Notes: generated by a model not told the origin, from the letters alone. DNA of 64,000 nt from JAEUIE01 sp047602475 (GCA_047602475.1 JASGHE010000002.1:1736001-1800000); one strand, 5' to 3'. Counted from the stretch's first letter, positions 7,819 through 17,217 are shown. Numbers and translations: made by a program.

Positions 7819-9507
7819 ATGCTATCATTCATTACTGCCACTACAGCGCTGCATCGTCCCGTTCGTTCCAAGCAGTTACTGCTGGAAGCCCTAGAAGACC
7901 GGCTGGTGCTGTCAGCCGACATCGTGCTGGAATGGAACCACATGGCGCTGGACGCCATGGTGAACGACAGCTACCTGGGGACCAATGCCAAGCAGGCCGG
8001 CCCGGATCGCAGCTCGCGAGCGCTGGCTATTGTTTCGGCAGCAGTCTATGACGCGGTCAATTCCATTGACGGCTCGTACGATCCTTATTTGATTAAGGTG
8101 AAAGCGCCCAAAGGCGCATCGCTCGACGCGGCAGCTGCACAAGCTGCTCACGATGCACTGGTGGCACTGTACCCTGATTTCCAGCCTCAGCTGGATGCTC
8201 AGTTGGCCAACGATCTTGCCGACATTGGTGCCGGCAGTGCGCGTGATCAAGGCGTGGAGGTAGGACACACTGTTGCAGCTGCGATCCTGGCAGCTCGTGC
8301 CAATGACGGCTCCACTTTGCCGATGCATTACGTGCTGAATCCCAAGACGGGTTCGTGGCGACCCGATCCGCTTCATCCGAATCAGATGCCGGTCGGCCCG
8401 GAGTGGGGCAACGTGACGCCCTTCGCCATTCTCAGCGCCTCCAACGTGAACATTCCCCCGCCCCCCAAGCTGACCAGTCAGCAGTACACTGATGCTTACA
8501 ATGAAGTGAAGCTTTATGGCGGCGACGGCGTGACGACACCTACGGTGCGCACAGCCGAGCAGACCGAGATCGGCATCTTCTGGGCATACGATGGAACGCC
8601 CGGGCTCAGCACGCCTCCCCGCTTGTACAATCAGATCGCTGAGACGATTGCCATCCAGCAGAGCAATTCGGTGGTGCAGAACGCCCGTATGTTTGCCCTG
8701 GTTAATTTCTCGATGGCCGATGCTGCCATCGCCTGCTGGAACAACAAGTACGACTATGAACTGTGGCGACCAGTCACCGGTATCCGTGCCGGCAGTCTCG
8801 ATGGCAACCCCAACACGGTGGGCGATCCGAACTGGCTGCCTTTGGGCGCGCCGAACGACAACGGCGGGGGCACGAACTTCACCCCGGCTTTCCCCTCGTA
8901 TGCTTCCGGCCATGCCACCTTTGGGGCTGCCTTGTTCGAAACGATGGCAAAGTTCTACGGCACCAACAATATCAGCTTCACTATCGGCTCCGATGAGTTC
9001 AACGGCATCACTAAGGATCAGAACGGCATCGTCCGCCCTGAAGTCACCCGCTCGTTCACCAGCTTCAGCCAGGCTGCGGAAGAGAACGGCCAGAGCCGTA
9101 TCTACCTGGGCATCCACTGGTCGTTTGATAAGGTGCAGGGCATCAAGCAGGGTAGGACCATTGCTGATTTCGTTTTCCAGAACTATATGCGTCCAGCTAA
9201 GGTGCGCAGCAATCAGACTCTGGTCGCTCAGTTCAGGGCTATCGAGACCAGAAGCGGCTCCATCGTGCTCTCGACCACCAACGGCAAGCCCGTCAGCACG
9301 TTGCTGGCAACGCTGCCGAAGGTAACCACTATTTCTTCAACGGCCTCCAGTACCCATGACGCGGTTCCTCTGGTGACCGATTTGATGGCTCGGCTGGATC
9401 GCGGCCCCTGGGGCGGCGGAGCACGGCGCGGCAAGGTCTTGACCGTGGATCTCACGCAGGCCAGCGGGGTGGTGATCTCAGTCGATCCCTGCATGTATAT
9501 GAAGTAG
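7819..9507 (+). CDS. Vanadium-dependent haloperoxidase / PAP2-like exported enzyme
   Basis: The 562-residue protein belongs to the vanadium chloroperoxidase/acid phosphatase (PAP2) fold. The active-site motifs are present in order: YELWRPVTGIR (Arg near 316), PSYASGHATF with His365, and RIYLGIHWSFD with Arg427, His433 and Asp437. Such enzymes bind vanadate and oxidise halides with peroxide, or act as phosphatases. The N terminus has a LEPR-XLL-type motif, LEALEDRLVLSAD (about residues 17-29), typical of planctomycete exported proteins. ATG 7819 follows GGAAGG; an in-frame ATG at 7684 would add 45 residues before this motif and is less likely. The C-terminal 110 residues are not catalytic. Confidence 0.88.
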   Translation: MLSFITATTALHRPVRSKQLLLEALEDRLVLSADIVLEWNHMALDAMVNDSYLGTNAKQAGPDRSSRALAIVSAAVYDAVNSIDGSYDPYLIKVKAPKGASLDAAAAQAAHDALVALYPDFQPQLDAQLANDLADIGAGSARDQGVEVGHTVAAAILAARANDGSTLPMHYVLNPKTGSWRPDPLHPNQMPVGPEWGNVTPFAILSASNVNIPPPPKLTSQQYTDAYNEVKLYGGDGVTTPTVRTAEQTEIGIFWAYDGTPGLSTPPRLYNQIAETIAIQQSNSVVQNARMFALVNFSMADAAIACWNNKYDYELWRPVTGIRAGSLDGNPNTVGDPNWLPLGAPNDNGGGTNFTPAFPSYASGHATFGAALFETMAKFYGTNNISFTIGSDEFNGITKDQNGIVRPEVTRSFTSFSQAAEENGQSRIYLGIHWSFDKVQGIKQGRTIADFVFQNYMRPAKVRSNQTLVAQFRAIETRSGSIVLSTTNGKPVSTLLATLPKVTTISSTASSTHDAVPLVTDLMARLDRGPWGGGARRGKVLTVDLTQASGVVISVDPCMYMK

Positions 9508-9532
9508 TCGCTTGACCCTGAAAACAAATTCC

Positions 9533-9560
9533 TCCCGCTTGCTGCTTGCAGCAAGCGGGA
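9533..9560. terminator. Hairpin after the haloperoxidase gene
   Basis: A perfect 12-bp stem, TCCCGCTTGCTG with its complement around a CTTG loop, lies 25 bases after the stop. There is no T tract, so it may be a weak terminator or a processing/stability hairpin. Confidence 0.45.
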
Positions 9561-9608
9561 ACGTATGACAACATAGAGCTTGTGGATAATTCCTCAGGCG
9601 GAAATGTC

Positions 9609-10592
9609 ATGAACGCTCTCAGGCTGCTGGCTTTGTCGTGTTGTAGCTTGGTTGTCATCACGAATCTTTACGGACAGGTTCAGCCGACAGCGGCGACACA
9701 GCAGGGCGTCATCACCGTTACCGGCACAGCGGAGATGACCAAGCAACCCGAGATCATTCGGGTGCAGTTCAAGCAGTACGGGAAAGGGAACGATCAGGAA
9801 GCTGCCAAGGCGGCTCTGGTAGCTGTCGAAAAGAAACTGTTGACCAAACTTGGCGAAGCAGGCGCTGAGGTGATTGTCGCCAACGCTGGCATGTCGCTCC
9901 CTTCGCAGAACCTGCTGAATCGGTATCGCAATGTGTCATCCATGATTATGCAGCGGCAGATGCAACTGAACGGAGGGGGCGGCAACCAGCCTGATAAGAG
10001 CAATAACATTACTTATCTTGAGCGGTATTTGACGGTTGATCTCAAACCTAAGAGCAAGACCAGGGAACCTCTGGTGCTGCTGGCTGATCTGCAGGAGAAG
10101 TTGCGGAAGGACTACCAGGAACTGAGCGGCATGGCTGACGCCCTTCCCAAGGATGATAACAACGATGTGAACAACAACACCTACGTCTATCGCAATGATT
10201 CGTCGATGTTCACCACCGATGTTCGCTTTCAAATAGCCGCCAAGATTACCCGGGAGGATCGTGTTAAACTATATGGCGATGCCATGAAACGCGCCCGGGC
10301 CATCGCCACCGATCTGGCCGAGGCGGCGGAGATGAAAGCGGGGGCGATTCAGAATATCAACAGTAACTTCACCACGTTGAACAACGTCTACAACTATGGC
10401 GGTACGCAGCGGGCGATGAACAGCTCCGGCGAACTGGCCAAGTTCCCGTTCACGCTCAAAGAAGATGGTTCAGAAGCGGTGGCGGTGCGGGAGATGACGA
10501 TCAACTATCAATCGAGCGTCCAGGAGCCGTTGACGTATGGGGTTTCGCTGACGGCGAGTTTTAAGTTGGAGGGGGGAAGTAGAACCAGGTGA
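9609..10592 (+). CDS. SIMPL (DUF541) domain exported protein
   Basis: The 327-residue protein has a signal peptide (residues 1-22, ending LYGQ) followed by the DUF541 pattern: ITVTGTAEMTKQPEIIRVQF near residue 35, and RARAIATDLAEAAEMKAGAI late in the domain. SIMPL/BP26/OMP28 proteins are periplasmic or outer-membrane oligomers of uncertain function. An Asn-rich insert (about residues 110-135 and 175-200) is unusual for the family. The ATG at 9609 follows AGGCGGAAA; an upstream in-frame ATG at 9546 lies in the hairpin spacer and is rejected. The next gene begins 40 bases downstream on the same strand. Confidence 0.85.
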   Translation: MNALRLLALSCCSLVVITNLYGQVQPTAATQQGVITVTGTAEMTKQPEIIRVQFKQYGKGNDQEAAKAALVAVEKKLLTKLGEAGAEVIVANAGMSLPSQNLLNRYRNVSSMIMQRQMQLNGGGGNQPDKSNNITYLERYLTVDLKPKSKTREPLVLLADLQEKLRKDYQELSGMADALPKDDNNDVNNNTYVYRNDSSMFTTDVRFQIAAKITREDRVKLYGDAMKRARAIATDLAEAAEMKAGAIQNINSNFTTLNNVYNYGGTQRAMNSSGELAKFPFTLKEDGSEAVAVREMTINYQSSVQEPLTYGVSLTASFKLEGGSRTR

Positions 10593-10632
10593 GTAGAGTT
10601 GTTACAGCCGACGATAGCTACAAGGCTAATCT

Positions 10633-11502
10633 ATGCTAACTGTGGTGCTAGCACTGGTATTAATTGAATGCAATGGCAATGCTCAAGACGAGTCGAAGCC
10701 AATACTCTCTAAGCGATATCTTAATCACCTGTACTATGGGGATATTGATGAGTCCGGCAATTTTGTTCCGTCCGTTACCATCAATCCAATCAATATTACT
10801 AGGGGATACCCGAAAAGTAGTAGTATTGATGATAAGCCATTCGTATCCGCTTACCGCGATGCAGAAGAAGTTTATGAATACAGGTCATTTCGCCTGGTGC
10901 CTGGAACTATCCGTCGTGGTGAATTCGCGCCCGATATCAGCGGGAAGGTAATCGATTTTGCAGATTATCAATCTTCAAAGAATACTCGGCGCATTTATAA
11001 TCTACCACCCAAGCCTGCTCCTGGCAGGGATGACGAGACTCACAATGGAGATAGTAAACAGCCAGCGAAGTTATCGCCACAAGACAAGCCTAGCGAGCTA
11101 AAGGTGGAACTTGTCCGCCCTTTTACTGCCAACGAGGAATATGAGTTTAAACTCACGCCCTCCGTGCAGTATTCACGCAAATTCGGGAACCACCTCTATT
11201 TCGGCACTCTTGACGACTATGGCAACTTTGTGCCATCTCCCACCATGAAGCCAATCGAAGTCGGCAAAGGCATGCCCAAGGATGATGGCAAGTTTATTCC
11301 GCTGATGTCTCATATACCTCAAAAAGAGGTCTACGAATTCCGCTTCCGTACGCTCATTCCCGGCACGATTCAGAATGGGGAGTTCATTCCCGATCTCGGT
11401 GGCGGCAAGATCATTGACTTCGCCGACTATAAATACTCGAAAGATGCCAAGCCGATCTATAATCTGCCCGGCAAGTTCTTTCCGGTGCCGAAGGGGAAGT
11501 AG
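10633..11502 (+). CDS. Secreted hypothetical protein with two tandem homologous domains
   Basis: I do not recognise a named family. The 289-residue product starts with a short hydrophobic export signal (residues 1-18). It then has two copies of one domain: residues about 28-130 (NHLYYGDIDESGNFVPS, LVPGTI..GEFAPD, IDFADY, IYNLP) and about 190-285 (NHLYFGTLDDYGNFVPS, LIPGTI..GEFIPD, IDFADY, IYNLP). A Lys/Pro-rich linker separates the copies. The repeated GEFxPD and IDFADY blocks suggest small beta domains. The start ATG is weakly supported by upstream sequence, but the hydrophobic leader fits. It may be co-transcribed with the SIMPL gene 40 bases upstream. Confidence 0.7.
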   Translation: MLTVVLALVLIECNGNAQDESKPILSKRYLNHLYYGDIDESGNFVPSVTINPINITRGYPKSSSIDDKPFVSAYRDAEEVYEYRSFRLVPGTIRRGEFAPDISGKVIDFADYQSSKNTRRIYNLPPKPAPGRDDETHNGDSKQPAKLSPQDKPSELKVELVRPFTANEEYEFKLTPSVQYSRKFGNHLYFGTLDDYGNFVPSPTMKPIEVGKGMPKDDGKFIPLMSHIPQKEVYEFRFRTLIPGTIQNGEFIPDLGGGKIIDFADYKYSKDAKPIYNLPGKFFPVPKGK

Positions 11503-11505
11503 TTT

Positions 11506-11578
11506 TACCAGCCCACAGCGCTAGCAAGGGAAGATCTTGCGATTGCACACGTTCCCTTGCTAGCGCAGCGGGCTGGTA
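11506..11578. repeat. Family C-like hairpin repeat, copy 2
   Basis: Palindrome with arms TACCAGCC...GCTAGCAAGGGAA and complement around the centre TTGCGATTGCACACG. The outer arms differ from copy 1 but the GCGATTGCAC centre is kept. It lies between two convergent stop codons and could terminate both. Confidence 0.8.
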
Positions 11579-11947
11579 TTATTTCAGACTCAATTGATGC
11601 AGCGCCTCGGAGGGTGTCAGGTTGAGCAACACCTTGCCGTTGCTTTGCCAGGCGTTGTCCTGGAAGTAGAAGAGGGCGGTGCCGGCCTGGGTTTGGACTT
11701 CGGTGACTTCGTCCAGGGAATAGATGGCGGCGATGCCGACGAGGGCGACGGGGATTTCGTCGGTATCGGGCAGGACGTGGAGGATCGGCTCGGTCAGCCA
11801 TTCGACATCGTGCCAGCGGCGGTCTTGCGTGGTGCTTTCGAGCAGGTGGGAACGGAACTCGGTACGCAGTGACTCCTGCTGTTTGGTGAAGCGTTGGCGT
11901 AACCTCGCGCGGCGGAGATGCAGTAATATGCGAGACCAGATGTTCAT
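11579..11947 (-). CDS. Conserved hypothetical protein
   Basis: A 122-residue soluble protein, Arg-rich and amphipathic over the first 30 residues (WSRILLHLRRARLRQRF), then a mixed alpha/beta region with a Trp-flanked segment (WLTEPILHVLPDTDEIP). No signal peptide, membrane helix or known motif is visible. It is convergent with the two-domain secreted protein and ends within the family C palindrome. Upstream of its start lies a family A repeat that may carry or influence its promoter. I can assign no function. Confidence 0.6.
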   Translation of the reverse strand: MNIWSRILLHLRRARLRQRFTKQQESLRTEFRSHLLESTTQDRRWHDVEWLTEPILHVLPDTDEIPVALVGIAAIYSLDEVTEVQTQAGTALFYFQDNAWQSNGKVLLNLTPSEALHQLSLK

Positions 11948-11973
11948 GCCGTCTTTCGAGTGGAGCGATAATT

Positions 11974-12070
11974 GTGGCAGGGGTCAGATGTACTCATCTG
12001 CCCCCTGCTTAGGGTGCAATCGTTTTCGCCAGTTCGCAGGGGTCAACGGAGTACCGTTGACCCCTGCCAC
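11974..12070. repeat. Family A double-hairpin repeat, copy 2
   Basis: GTGGCAGGGGTCA/TGACCCCTGCCAC ends. Left hairpin CAGATG-TACT-CATCTG, right hairpin CAACGG-AGTA-CCGTTG, and spacer GGTGCAATCGTTTTCGCC. It lies between the divergent hypothetical gene and mtnB, so it may overlap the regulatory region of the methionine-salvage operon. Confidence 0.9.
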
Positions 12071-12138
12071 GGTTCTGACGACTTCTGCCACAGCGATGGA
12101 GGTTTCCCGGGGTTGCCTGACTTGTAGAATAACCCACT

Positions 12139-12765
12139 ATGACACCCCATGAACAGCAGAAACTTGAGCTCATTGATATCGGATCGCTCTTCTACCAGCG
12201 GCAGTGGTCGGTAGGCACCAGCAGCAACTATAGCATACGGCTGCGCGAGAAACCGCTTCGAGTGTTGATCACGGCCAGTGGCAAGGACAAGAGGGCATTG
12301 ACGATTGAGGATTTTGTCGAGGTCGATGAGCACGGTAAGCGGATCGGGGAGGGGGAAGGTCAACCCTCAGCGGAGACGATGCTGCATGTCGTTGCACTAG
12401 CTCAGCCGGGCGTTCAGGCGGTGCTGCACACGCATTCGGTCTGGTCAACCATCTTGAGCGATCGCTTCGCACCGCAAGGCTATCTCGAAATCAGCGGGTA
12501 CGAGATGCTCAAGGGGCTTGAAGGCATCAAGACCCATGAGACCACGGTACGGATCAAGATCTTCGAGAACACACAGGATATTGCCAAACTTGCTGAAGAA
12601 GTGAAACAACTGCACGCCGATCCTGCACAACCGCTGCGTTATGGGTTTCTCCTCAGGCGGCATGGTCTATATACTTGGGGTAAGGACCTCTTCACGGCTC
12701 GTCGCCATGTCGAGATTCTGGAGTTCCTGTTTGAAGTGCAGGGCCGCGTTCTATCCATGAAGTGA
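12139..12765 (+). CDS. mtnB: Methylthioribulose-1-phosphate dehydratase
   Basis: A 208-residue class II aldolase/adducin-fold enzyme that dehydrates 5-methylthioribulose-1-phosphate to the diketo intermediate in methionine salvage. Zinc-binding residues are visible in VLHTHSVWST (His-x-His, about residues 97-99) and a late His in RRHGLYTWG. The conserved EISGYEMLKGLEGIKTHE segment supports MtnB rather than fuculose aldolase. The length is standard for MtnB. The gene is first in a tight operon: mtnD starts 7 bases after its stop. Context with mtnD and mtnC makes the assignment firm. No SAM riboswitch is evident upstream. Confidence 0.95.
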   Translation: MTPHEQQKLELIDIGSLFYQRQWSVGTSSNYSIRLREKPLRVLITASGKDKRALTIEDFVEVDEHGKRIGEGEGQPSAETMLHVVALAQPGVQAVLHTHSVWSTILSDRFAPQGYLEISGYEMLKGLEGIKTHETTVRIKIFENTQDIAKLAEEVKQLHADPAQPLRYGFLLRRHGLYTWGKDLFTARRHVEILEFLFEVQGRVLSMK

Positions 12766-12772
12766 GGCGACT

Positions 12773-13360
12773 ATGGCTGTTGTCACAGTGCCCAGGCTGA
12801 ATCGACGCATCGAAGGCGAAGCTGAGGTGGCAGCGTTCCTGTTGCCGTACGGCATTCGTTACGAGCGCTGGCCGCTGGAGGAACGGTGCAACCCGGAGGC
12901 GAGCAATGAGGAGATACTCGCTGCGTATGCCCCGGAGATCGACAAGCTCAAAGCGGAAGGCGGCTACGTCACTGCTGACGTGATTAACGTGACCCCGGAG
13001 ACGGCGGGGCTGGACGCCATGATTGCCAAGTTCAACAAGGAACACACGCACAGTGAAGACGAGGTGCGGTTCATTGTGAAAGGGCGAGGGGTGTTCCATA
13101 TCAACCCGAAGGACAGGAGTGAAGTCTTCAGCATCGAAATGAACGGCGGAGACTGGATCAGCGTGCCGGCGGGAACGCAACACTGGTTCGACTTCTGCCA
13201 GGAACGGACGATCCGCGCGATCAGACTGTTTCAGGACAAATCTGGATGGACTCCAGAGTACATTCAAGCTGGAGTGCATGAGGCGTACACTCCGGTCTGC
13301 TGGGGGCCATCGTATGTGCCAAGCAATCAGCCTCGTATCGAGACATTAGTTCAACCATGA
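12773..13360 (+). CDS. mtnD: Acireductone dioxygenase (cupin)
   Basis: The 195-residue ARD cupin oxidises acireductone to the 2-oxo acid precursor of methionine plus formate (Fe form) or to an off-pathway product (Ni form). The metal ligands are visible in EHTHSEDEVRFIVKGRGVFH (His-x-His and Glu, about residues 88-94) and in GTQHWFD (His about 137). Length and motif spacing match bacterial MtnD. It starts 7 bases after mtnB and overlaps mtnC by 4 bases (ATGA), implying translational coupling. Which metal it uses cannot be told. Confidence 0.95.
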   Translation: MAVVTVPRLNRRIEGEAEVAAFLLPYGIRYERWPLEERCNPEASNEEILAAYAPEIDKLKAEGGYVTADVINVTPETAGLDAMIAKFNKEHTHSEDEVRFIVKGRGVFHINPKDRSEVFSIEMNGGDWISVPAGTQHWFDFCQERTIRAIRLFQDKSGWTPEYIQAGVHEAYTPVCWGPSYVPSNQPRIETLVQP

Positions 13361-14118
13361 TAAAGTTTGCTGGTCAGGGTATTCTGCTTGATATCGAAGG
13401 TACGACCTCTTCTTTGACTTTCGTACACGATGTGCTCTTTCCCTATGCTCGCCGTCATTTGGCCGCGGCACTGCGGACCCTCTGGGGCGACCCGGTGATG
13501 GAGCGCGTCCGGCAGGGGCTGGCGGAACTGAACAGCTGCAAGAACTTTGAAGAGTGGACCGGCGGCCCCGGCATGCCGCCCGAAGATCGCCTGAAGCGGA
13601 TGAGGCTGGAATTGATCAAGCTGATGGACCAGGACGCCAAGGTCGGTCCGCTGAAGGAGTTCCAGGGACTCATCTGGCGGCAAGGCTATAAGGACGGCAC
13701 GCTGCGTTCGCACATCTATCCAGAGTTGCCCCGAGTTCTCAAGGAGTGGAAGCAGCTTGGCAAAGACGTGCGCATTTACTCTTCGGGAAGCATCGAAGCC
13801 CAGAAGCAGTTCTTCAAGCATGTGGACAACGGCACCACCGACGGCGCCGATCTGACGGGTTACTTCAAAGGCTATTACGACACCACGACCGGGCCGAAGA
13901 AGGAAGCCCAGAGCTATACCAGGATCGTGGCCGAGTTCGGCCTGCCTGCTGGAGCTATCCTCTTCCTCAGCGACGTGCCGGCGGAGCTTGATGCTGCTCG
14001 TTCAGCGGGGATGAAGACGGGGCTGATGTGTCGGCCAGGCAATCTACCAGTGCCTGAGACGACGGAGCATCCGCGGTTGATGACGTTCGATGATGTGGTG
14101 TTCGTGAGCAACAACTGA
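13357..14118 (+). CDS. mtnC: Enolase-phosphatase E1 (HAD superfamily)
   Basis: The 253-residue bifunctional enzyme enolises and dephosphorylates the diketo-phosphopentane to acireductone, the substrate of MtnD. HAD motifs are in order: ILLDIEGTTSSLTFV (motif I, D-x-EGT, about residues 9-23), IYSSGSIEAQK (motif II), GPKKEAQSY (Lys), and ILFLSDVPAELDAARSAGM (motif IV). The start codon overlaps the mtnD stop. The operon here lacks mtnA, mtnK/mtnP and the aminotransferase, which must be elsewhere. A family C-like palindrome follows the gene. Confidence 0.95.
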   Translation: MIKFAGQGILLDIEGTTSSLTFVHDVLFPYARRHLAAALRTLWGDPVMERVRQGLAELNSCKNFEEWTGGPGMPPEDRLKRMRLELIKLMDQDAKVGPLKEFQGLIWRQGYKDGTLRSHIYPELPRVLKEWKQLGKDVRIYSSGSIEAQKQFFKHVDNGTTDGADLTGYFKGYYDTTTGPKKEAQSYTRIVAEFGLPAGAILFLSDVPAELDAARSAGMKTGLMCRPGNLPVPETTEHPRLMTFDDVVFVSNN

Positions 14119-14131
14119 AGAACTGAATAAG

Positions 14132-14207
14132 ATACCAGCCTGACGTGCTAGCGAGGGGGCCGCGTGCAATCGCATTGCATTTCCTCGCTAGCGCGTCGGG
14201 CTAGTAT
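14132..14207. repeat. Family C-like hairpin repeat, copy 3
   Basis: Palindrome with arms ATACCAGCC and GCTAGCGAGG plus complements, around the centre GCGTGCAATCGC, which is the centre of copies 1 and 2 in the opposite orientation. It sits between mtnC and ppc and could separate the two transcription units. Confidence 0.8.
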
Positions 14208-14223
14208 CACAAGACGAGTAGCC

Positions 14224-17087
14224 ATGACCGCTGATCCTGCCTGCCTGGGTTTTGACATATCGCAAGTGCATGTGTCTCGTTCGCTTGGCCAGGATTTGGC
14301 CTTGATCGACCAGATGCTGGGCACGGTCGTCGCTCAGCAGCATGGCGAGGATATCGTGCAACTGGCACGAGAACTGTACCGAGATACCGGCGATCCGAAG
14401 ACCCTGCTGGAACGGTTCCCTTCACTGGCAGACCCTCTGAACGTGCAGCGGGTGCTGCGCCTGTTTGCCATGCTCTTTCAGCTTTTCAACACAGCGGAGC
14501 TGAAAGAGATCATTCGTGTCAATCGAGAGCGGGAACATTTGTCGTTTAAGAAGGCGCGGGCGGAGTCGATCCGTGACGCGGTGCAGCGTTTGAAGACGGC
14601 GGGGCTCTCTGCGGTGCAGGTTCAGGAACTGCTTTACAAGATCGACATCGGGCTGACATTGACGGCTCACCCGACTGAAGCTCGCCGTCGGGCTGTGCTC
14701 GATAAGCTGCACACGATAGCAGGCTGGCTGCTGGAATATGGGCAGAACCAGGCCCCGCTCAATCGGCTTGATCTGCCCATGAACACGACAGGGCTAGTCG
14801 AACGGGAAGTCCTTCGCACTCTCACCGAACTCTGGCAGACCGATGAACTGCAATCTTCGTCGGTGACTGTTGAAGATGAAGCCCGCAATGCACTCTACTT
14901 CCTCACGCAGACGATCCTCGAAGTGGTTCCCTGGCTGCACGACGACCTTCGCAGCAACCTGGCGGACCGCCTATCCCGAGCATGAGTTTGATCTGCCTGC
15001 GTTCATCACCTATCGTTCGTGGGTGGGGGGCGACCGTGACGGCAACCCGAACGTCACGCCGGAGATCACCTGGCGAACGCTGTTGCGGCATCGACGGCGC
15101 ATTTACGGCAGTATATCCGCAGCGTGGTCGACTTGCAGAGTGAACTGACACAGAGCAGCAGGCTGGCACCGCTTTCTGATCGACTGCGGAAATCGCTGGA
15201 TGCGGACGCTCTTGATCTGGCGCTCAGTGACCATCCACCCTCGGCGAAGTGGCTGCATGAACCGTTTGTGCAGAAGCTCAAGAACATCGAGCATCGGTTG
15301 CGGGCCAGTCTGCGGCATGCTCAGGCGATTACGGGCGATTACCGGGGCGGGGCGAGCTATCGGCCTTTACCGCCTGCTTATGTGTTATCCTCGGGACTTC
15401 TGCAGGATTTAGAAGTCTTGCAGGAGGCGCTTCATGAGGCGCAAGCGGATGTCGTGGCCCGGTTCGGCCCGCTGGCGCACCTTATCACGCAGGTGAAGAC
15501 CTTTGGCTTTCATCTGGCTGCGCTCGATGTTCGGCAACACAGCAGGGAGCATGAAAGAGCATTGGACGAGATCATTGATTCCGCCCGCATGTTGCCCGAA
15601 GGAGTGCATTACTCCACGCTGAGCGAAGAGGAGAAGGTAGAACTGCTTTCAAAAGAGCTGGCCAGTTCCCGGCCTCTGCTGGGACGAAACTGGCGCGGTT
15701 CTCCGGCGACGCGCCAACGTCCTGGAGACGTTCAGCGTGATTCGTCATGCCCACCGCCGACTGGGTCCGGAGACGATCCGTTCGTATGTGATCAGCATGA
15801 CACATGGCATCAGCGATATTCTTGAGGTGCTGCTGCTGGGGAAAGAGCAGGGGCTGGTGCGATGGAAGGCAGCGGCGGGCGAAATGATCCTCGAAAGTGA
15901 TTTTGATGTAGTGCCGCTGTTTGAGACCATCGAAGATCTGGATCGCAGTGCCGGGCTGATGAAGACGCTGTTCGATCATCCGATTTATCGTCAGCATCTG
16001 GCGGGGCGAGACTGGTTTCAGGAGATCATGCTCGGCTATTCTGACAGCAGCAAGGATGGAGGCTATCTGGCAGCCAACTGGTGCGCTGCATGCCACGCAG
16101 TCGGCACTGGCGAAGGTGTGTCATGAATCGGGTGTGACGCTGCAACTGTTTCATGGGCGGGGCGGCACGGTGGGTCGGGGTGGCGGCCGGGCGAACCGGG
16201 CGATTCTGTCGCAGCCGCCGGGCAGTTTTGACGGCAGGATTCGGGTGACCGAGCAGGGGGAGGTGATTTCCTTCCGGTATGGCCTGAAGCCTATTGCGCA
16301 TCGTCATCTGGAACAGTTGGTGCATGCGGCGCTGGTGGCAACGGAAGAGCAGAAGAGCCAGCCTACGGCGCAGGGCCGTTGGGAAGAATGTGCTTCGCTC
16401 CTGGCGTTACGGTCGAGAGAGTGCTATCGCGCGCTGGTGCATGATGATCCGGACTTCTGGAGTTTCTACTTGCAGGCGACGCCGATCGCGCACATCAGCC
16501 GGCGACCTATCGCCAGTCGACCGGTATCGAGGTCGAGTGCGGCACTTGGCGGCCTGGAGGAGTTGCGGGCGATACCGTGGGTGTTCGCCTGGGTGCAGAG
16601 CCGCATGGTGTTGCCCGGCTGGTTCGGGTTGGGGACGGCGCTGGCCTGGTACGCTGAACGGAAGCCGAGCCATGAGCCGCTGTTGAAAGAGATGTATCGT
16701 GAGTGGCCGTTCTTCCGAACGGTGATTGATCATGCCCAGCATGAGTTGCTGCGGGCCCATTTGCCGACGGCGCAGTGGTATGCCGATCGGGTTGTTCCTT
16801 CGGAGATGGGCGAACGCATTTTCGGCATCATCGAAGACGAGTATCAGCGAACGAAGGAATGGGTGCTGCGGTTGGCGGAGAAGAACGACCTTTCGGAGTA
16901 TGCCCCGGTGATGCGGCACGTCGTAGAGTTCCGCAACCCGGCAGTGTTGCCGCTGAACAAGTTGCAACTGCTGGCCATGGACGAAGCGCAGCGGTTGGCC
17001 GATCAGCCGGGGGAACAGAAGCCGTGGCTCGATGCGGTGTTGTTGAGCATCGCCGGGCTGGCGGCGGCGATGCAGAGTACGGGGTAG
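14224..17087 (+). pseudogene. ppc: Phosphoenolpyruvate carboxylase, interrupted by about five frameshifts
   Basis: PEPC carboxylates PEP to oxaloacetate with bicarbonate. All hallmark motifs are present but spread over three frames: LTLTAHPTEARRR, WVGGDRDGNPNVT, VKTFGFHLAALDVRQHS, GYSDSSKDGGYLAANW, LFHGRGGTVGRGGG and LPGWFGLGTA. The frame changes near 14970 (extra C), 15097 (missing base), 15682 (missing), 15711 (missing) and 16082 (extra T after AACTGG). Restoring each base gives an uninterrupted protein of about 950 residues with the typical C terminus MQSTG. No motif is lost and no internal stop exists in the corrected frame, so this is either sequence error or very recent inactivation. 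The start at 14224 is chosen because upstream codons lie in a palindrome. Confidence 0.85.
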
Positions 17088-17098
17088 GGTCTGGTTCG

Positions 17099-17137
17099 GT
17101 TCTCCCCCTTTGCAAGGGGGAGTTAGAGAGGGTTGAA
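17099..17137. repeat. Family K (CCCCxTTG-type) hairpin
   Basis: CTCCCCCTTTGCAAGGGGGAG, a short hairpin of a repeat related to family E, follows the ppc stop. Similar sequences lie at 17627-17662, 57008-57053 and 61928-62030. Confidence 0.6.
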
Positions 17138-17217
17138 ATGAATGAGGTTTTGCCGGAAAGTGGAGCGTTGTTGTCAGCTGTTTAGGCATTGATGCACCGA
17201 GCCTATGAGGGGGTGCG

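Noticed and set aside
7912..9117. Antisense frame of 401 codons over the haloperoxidase gene
   Set aside because: Shadow of a gene with a complete active site; no motif of its own.
14224..17087. Programmed frameshifting in ppc
   Set aside because: Five shifts in mixed directions without slippery heptamers or stimulatory structures do not fit programmed frameshifting.
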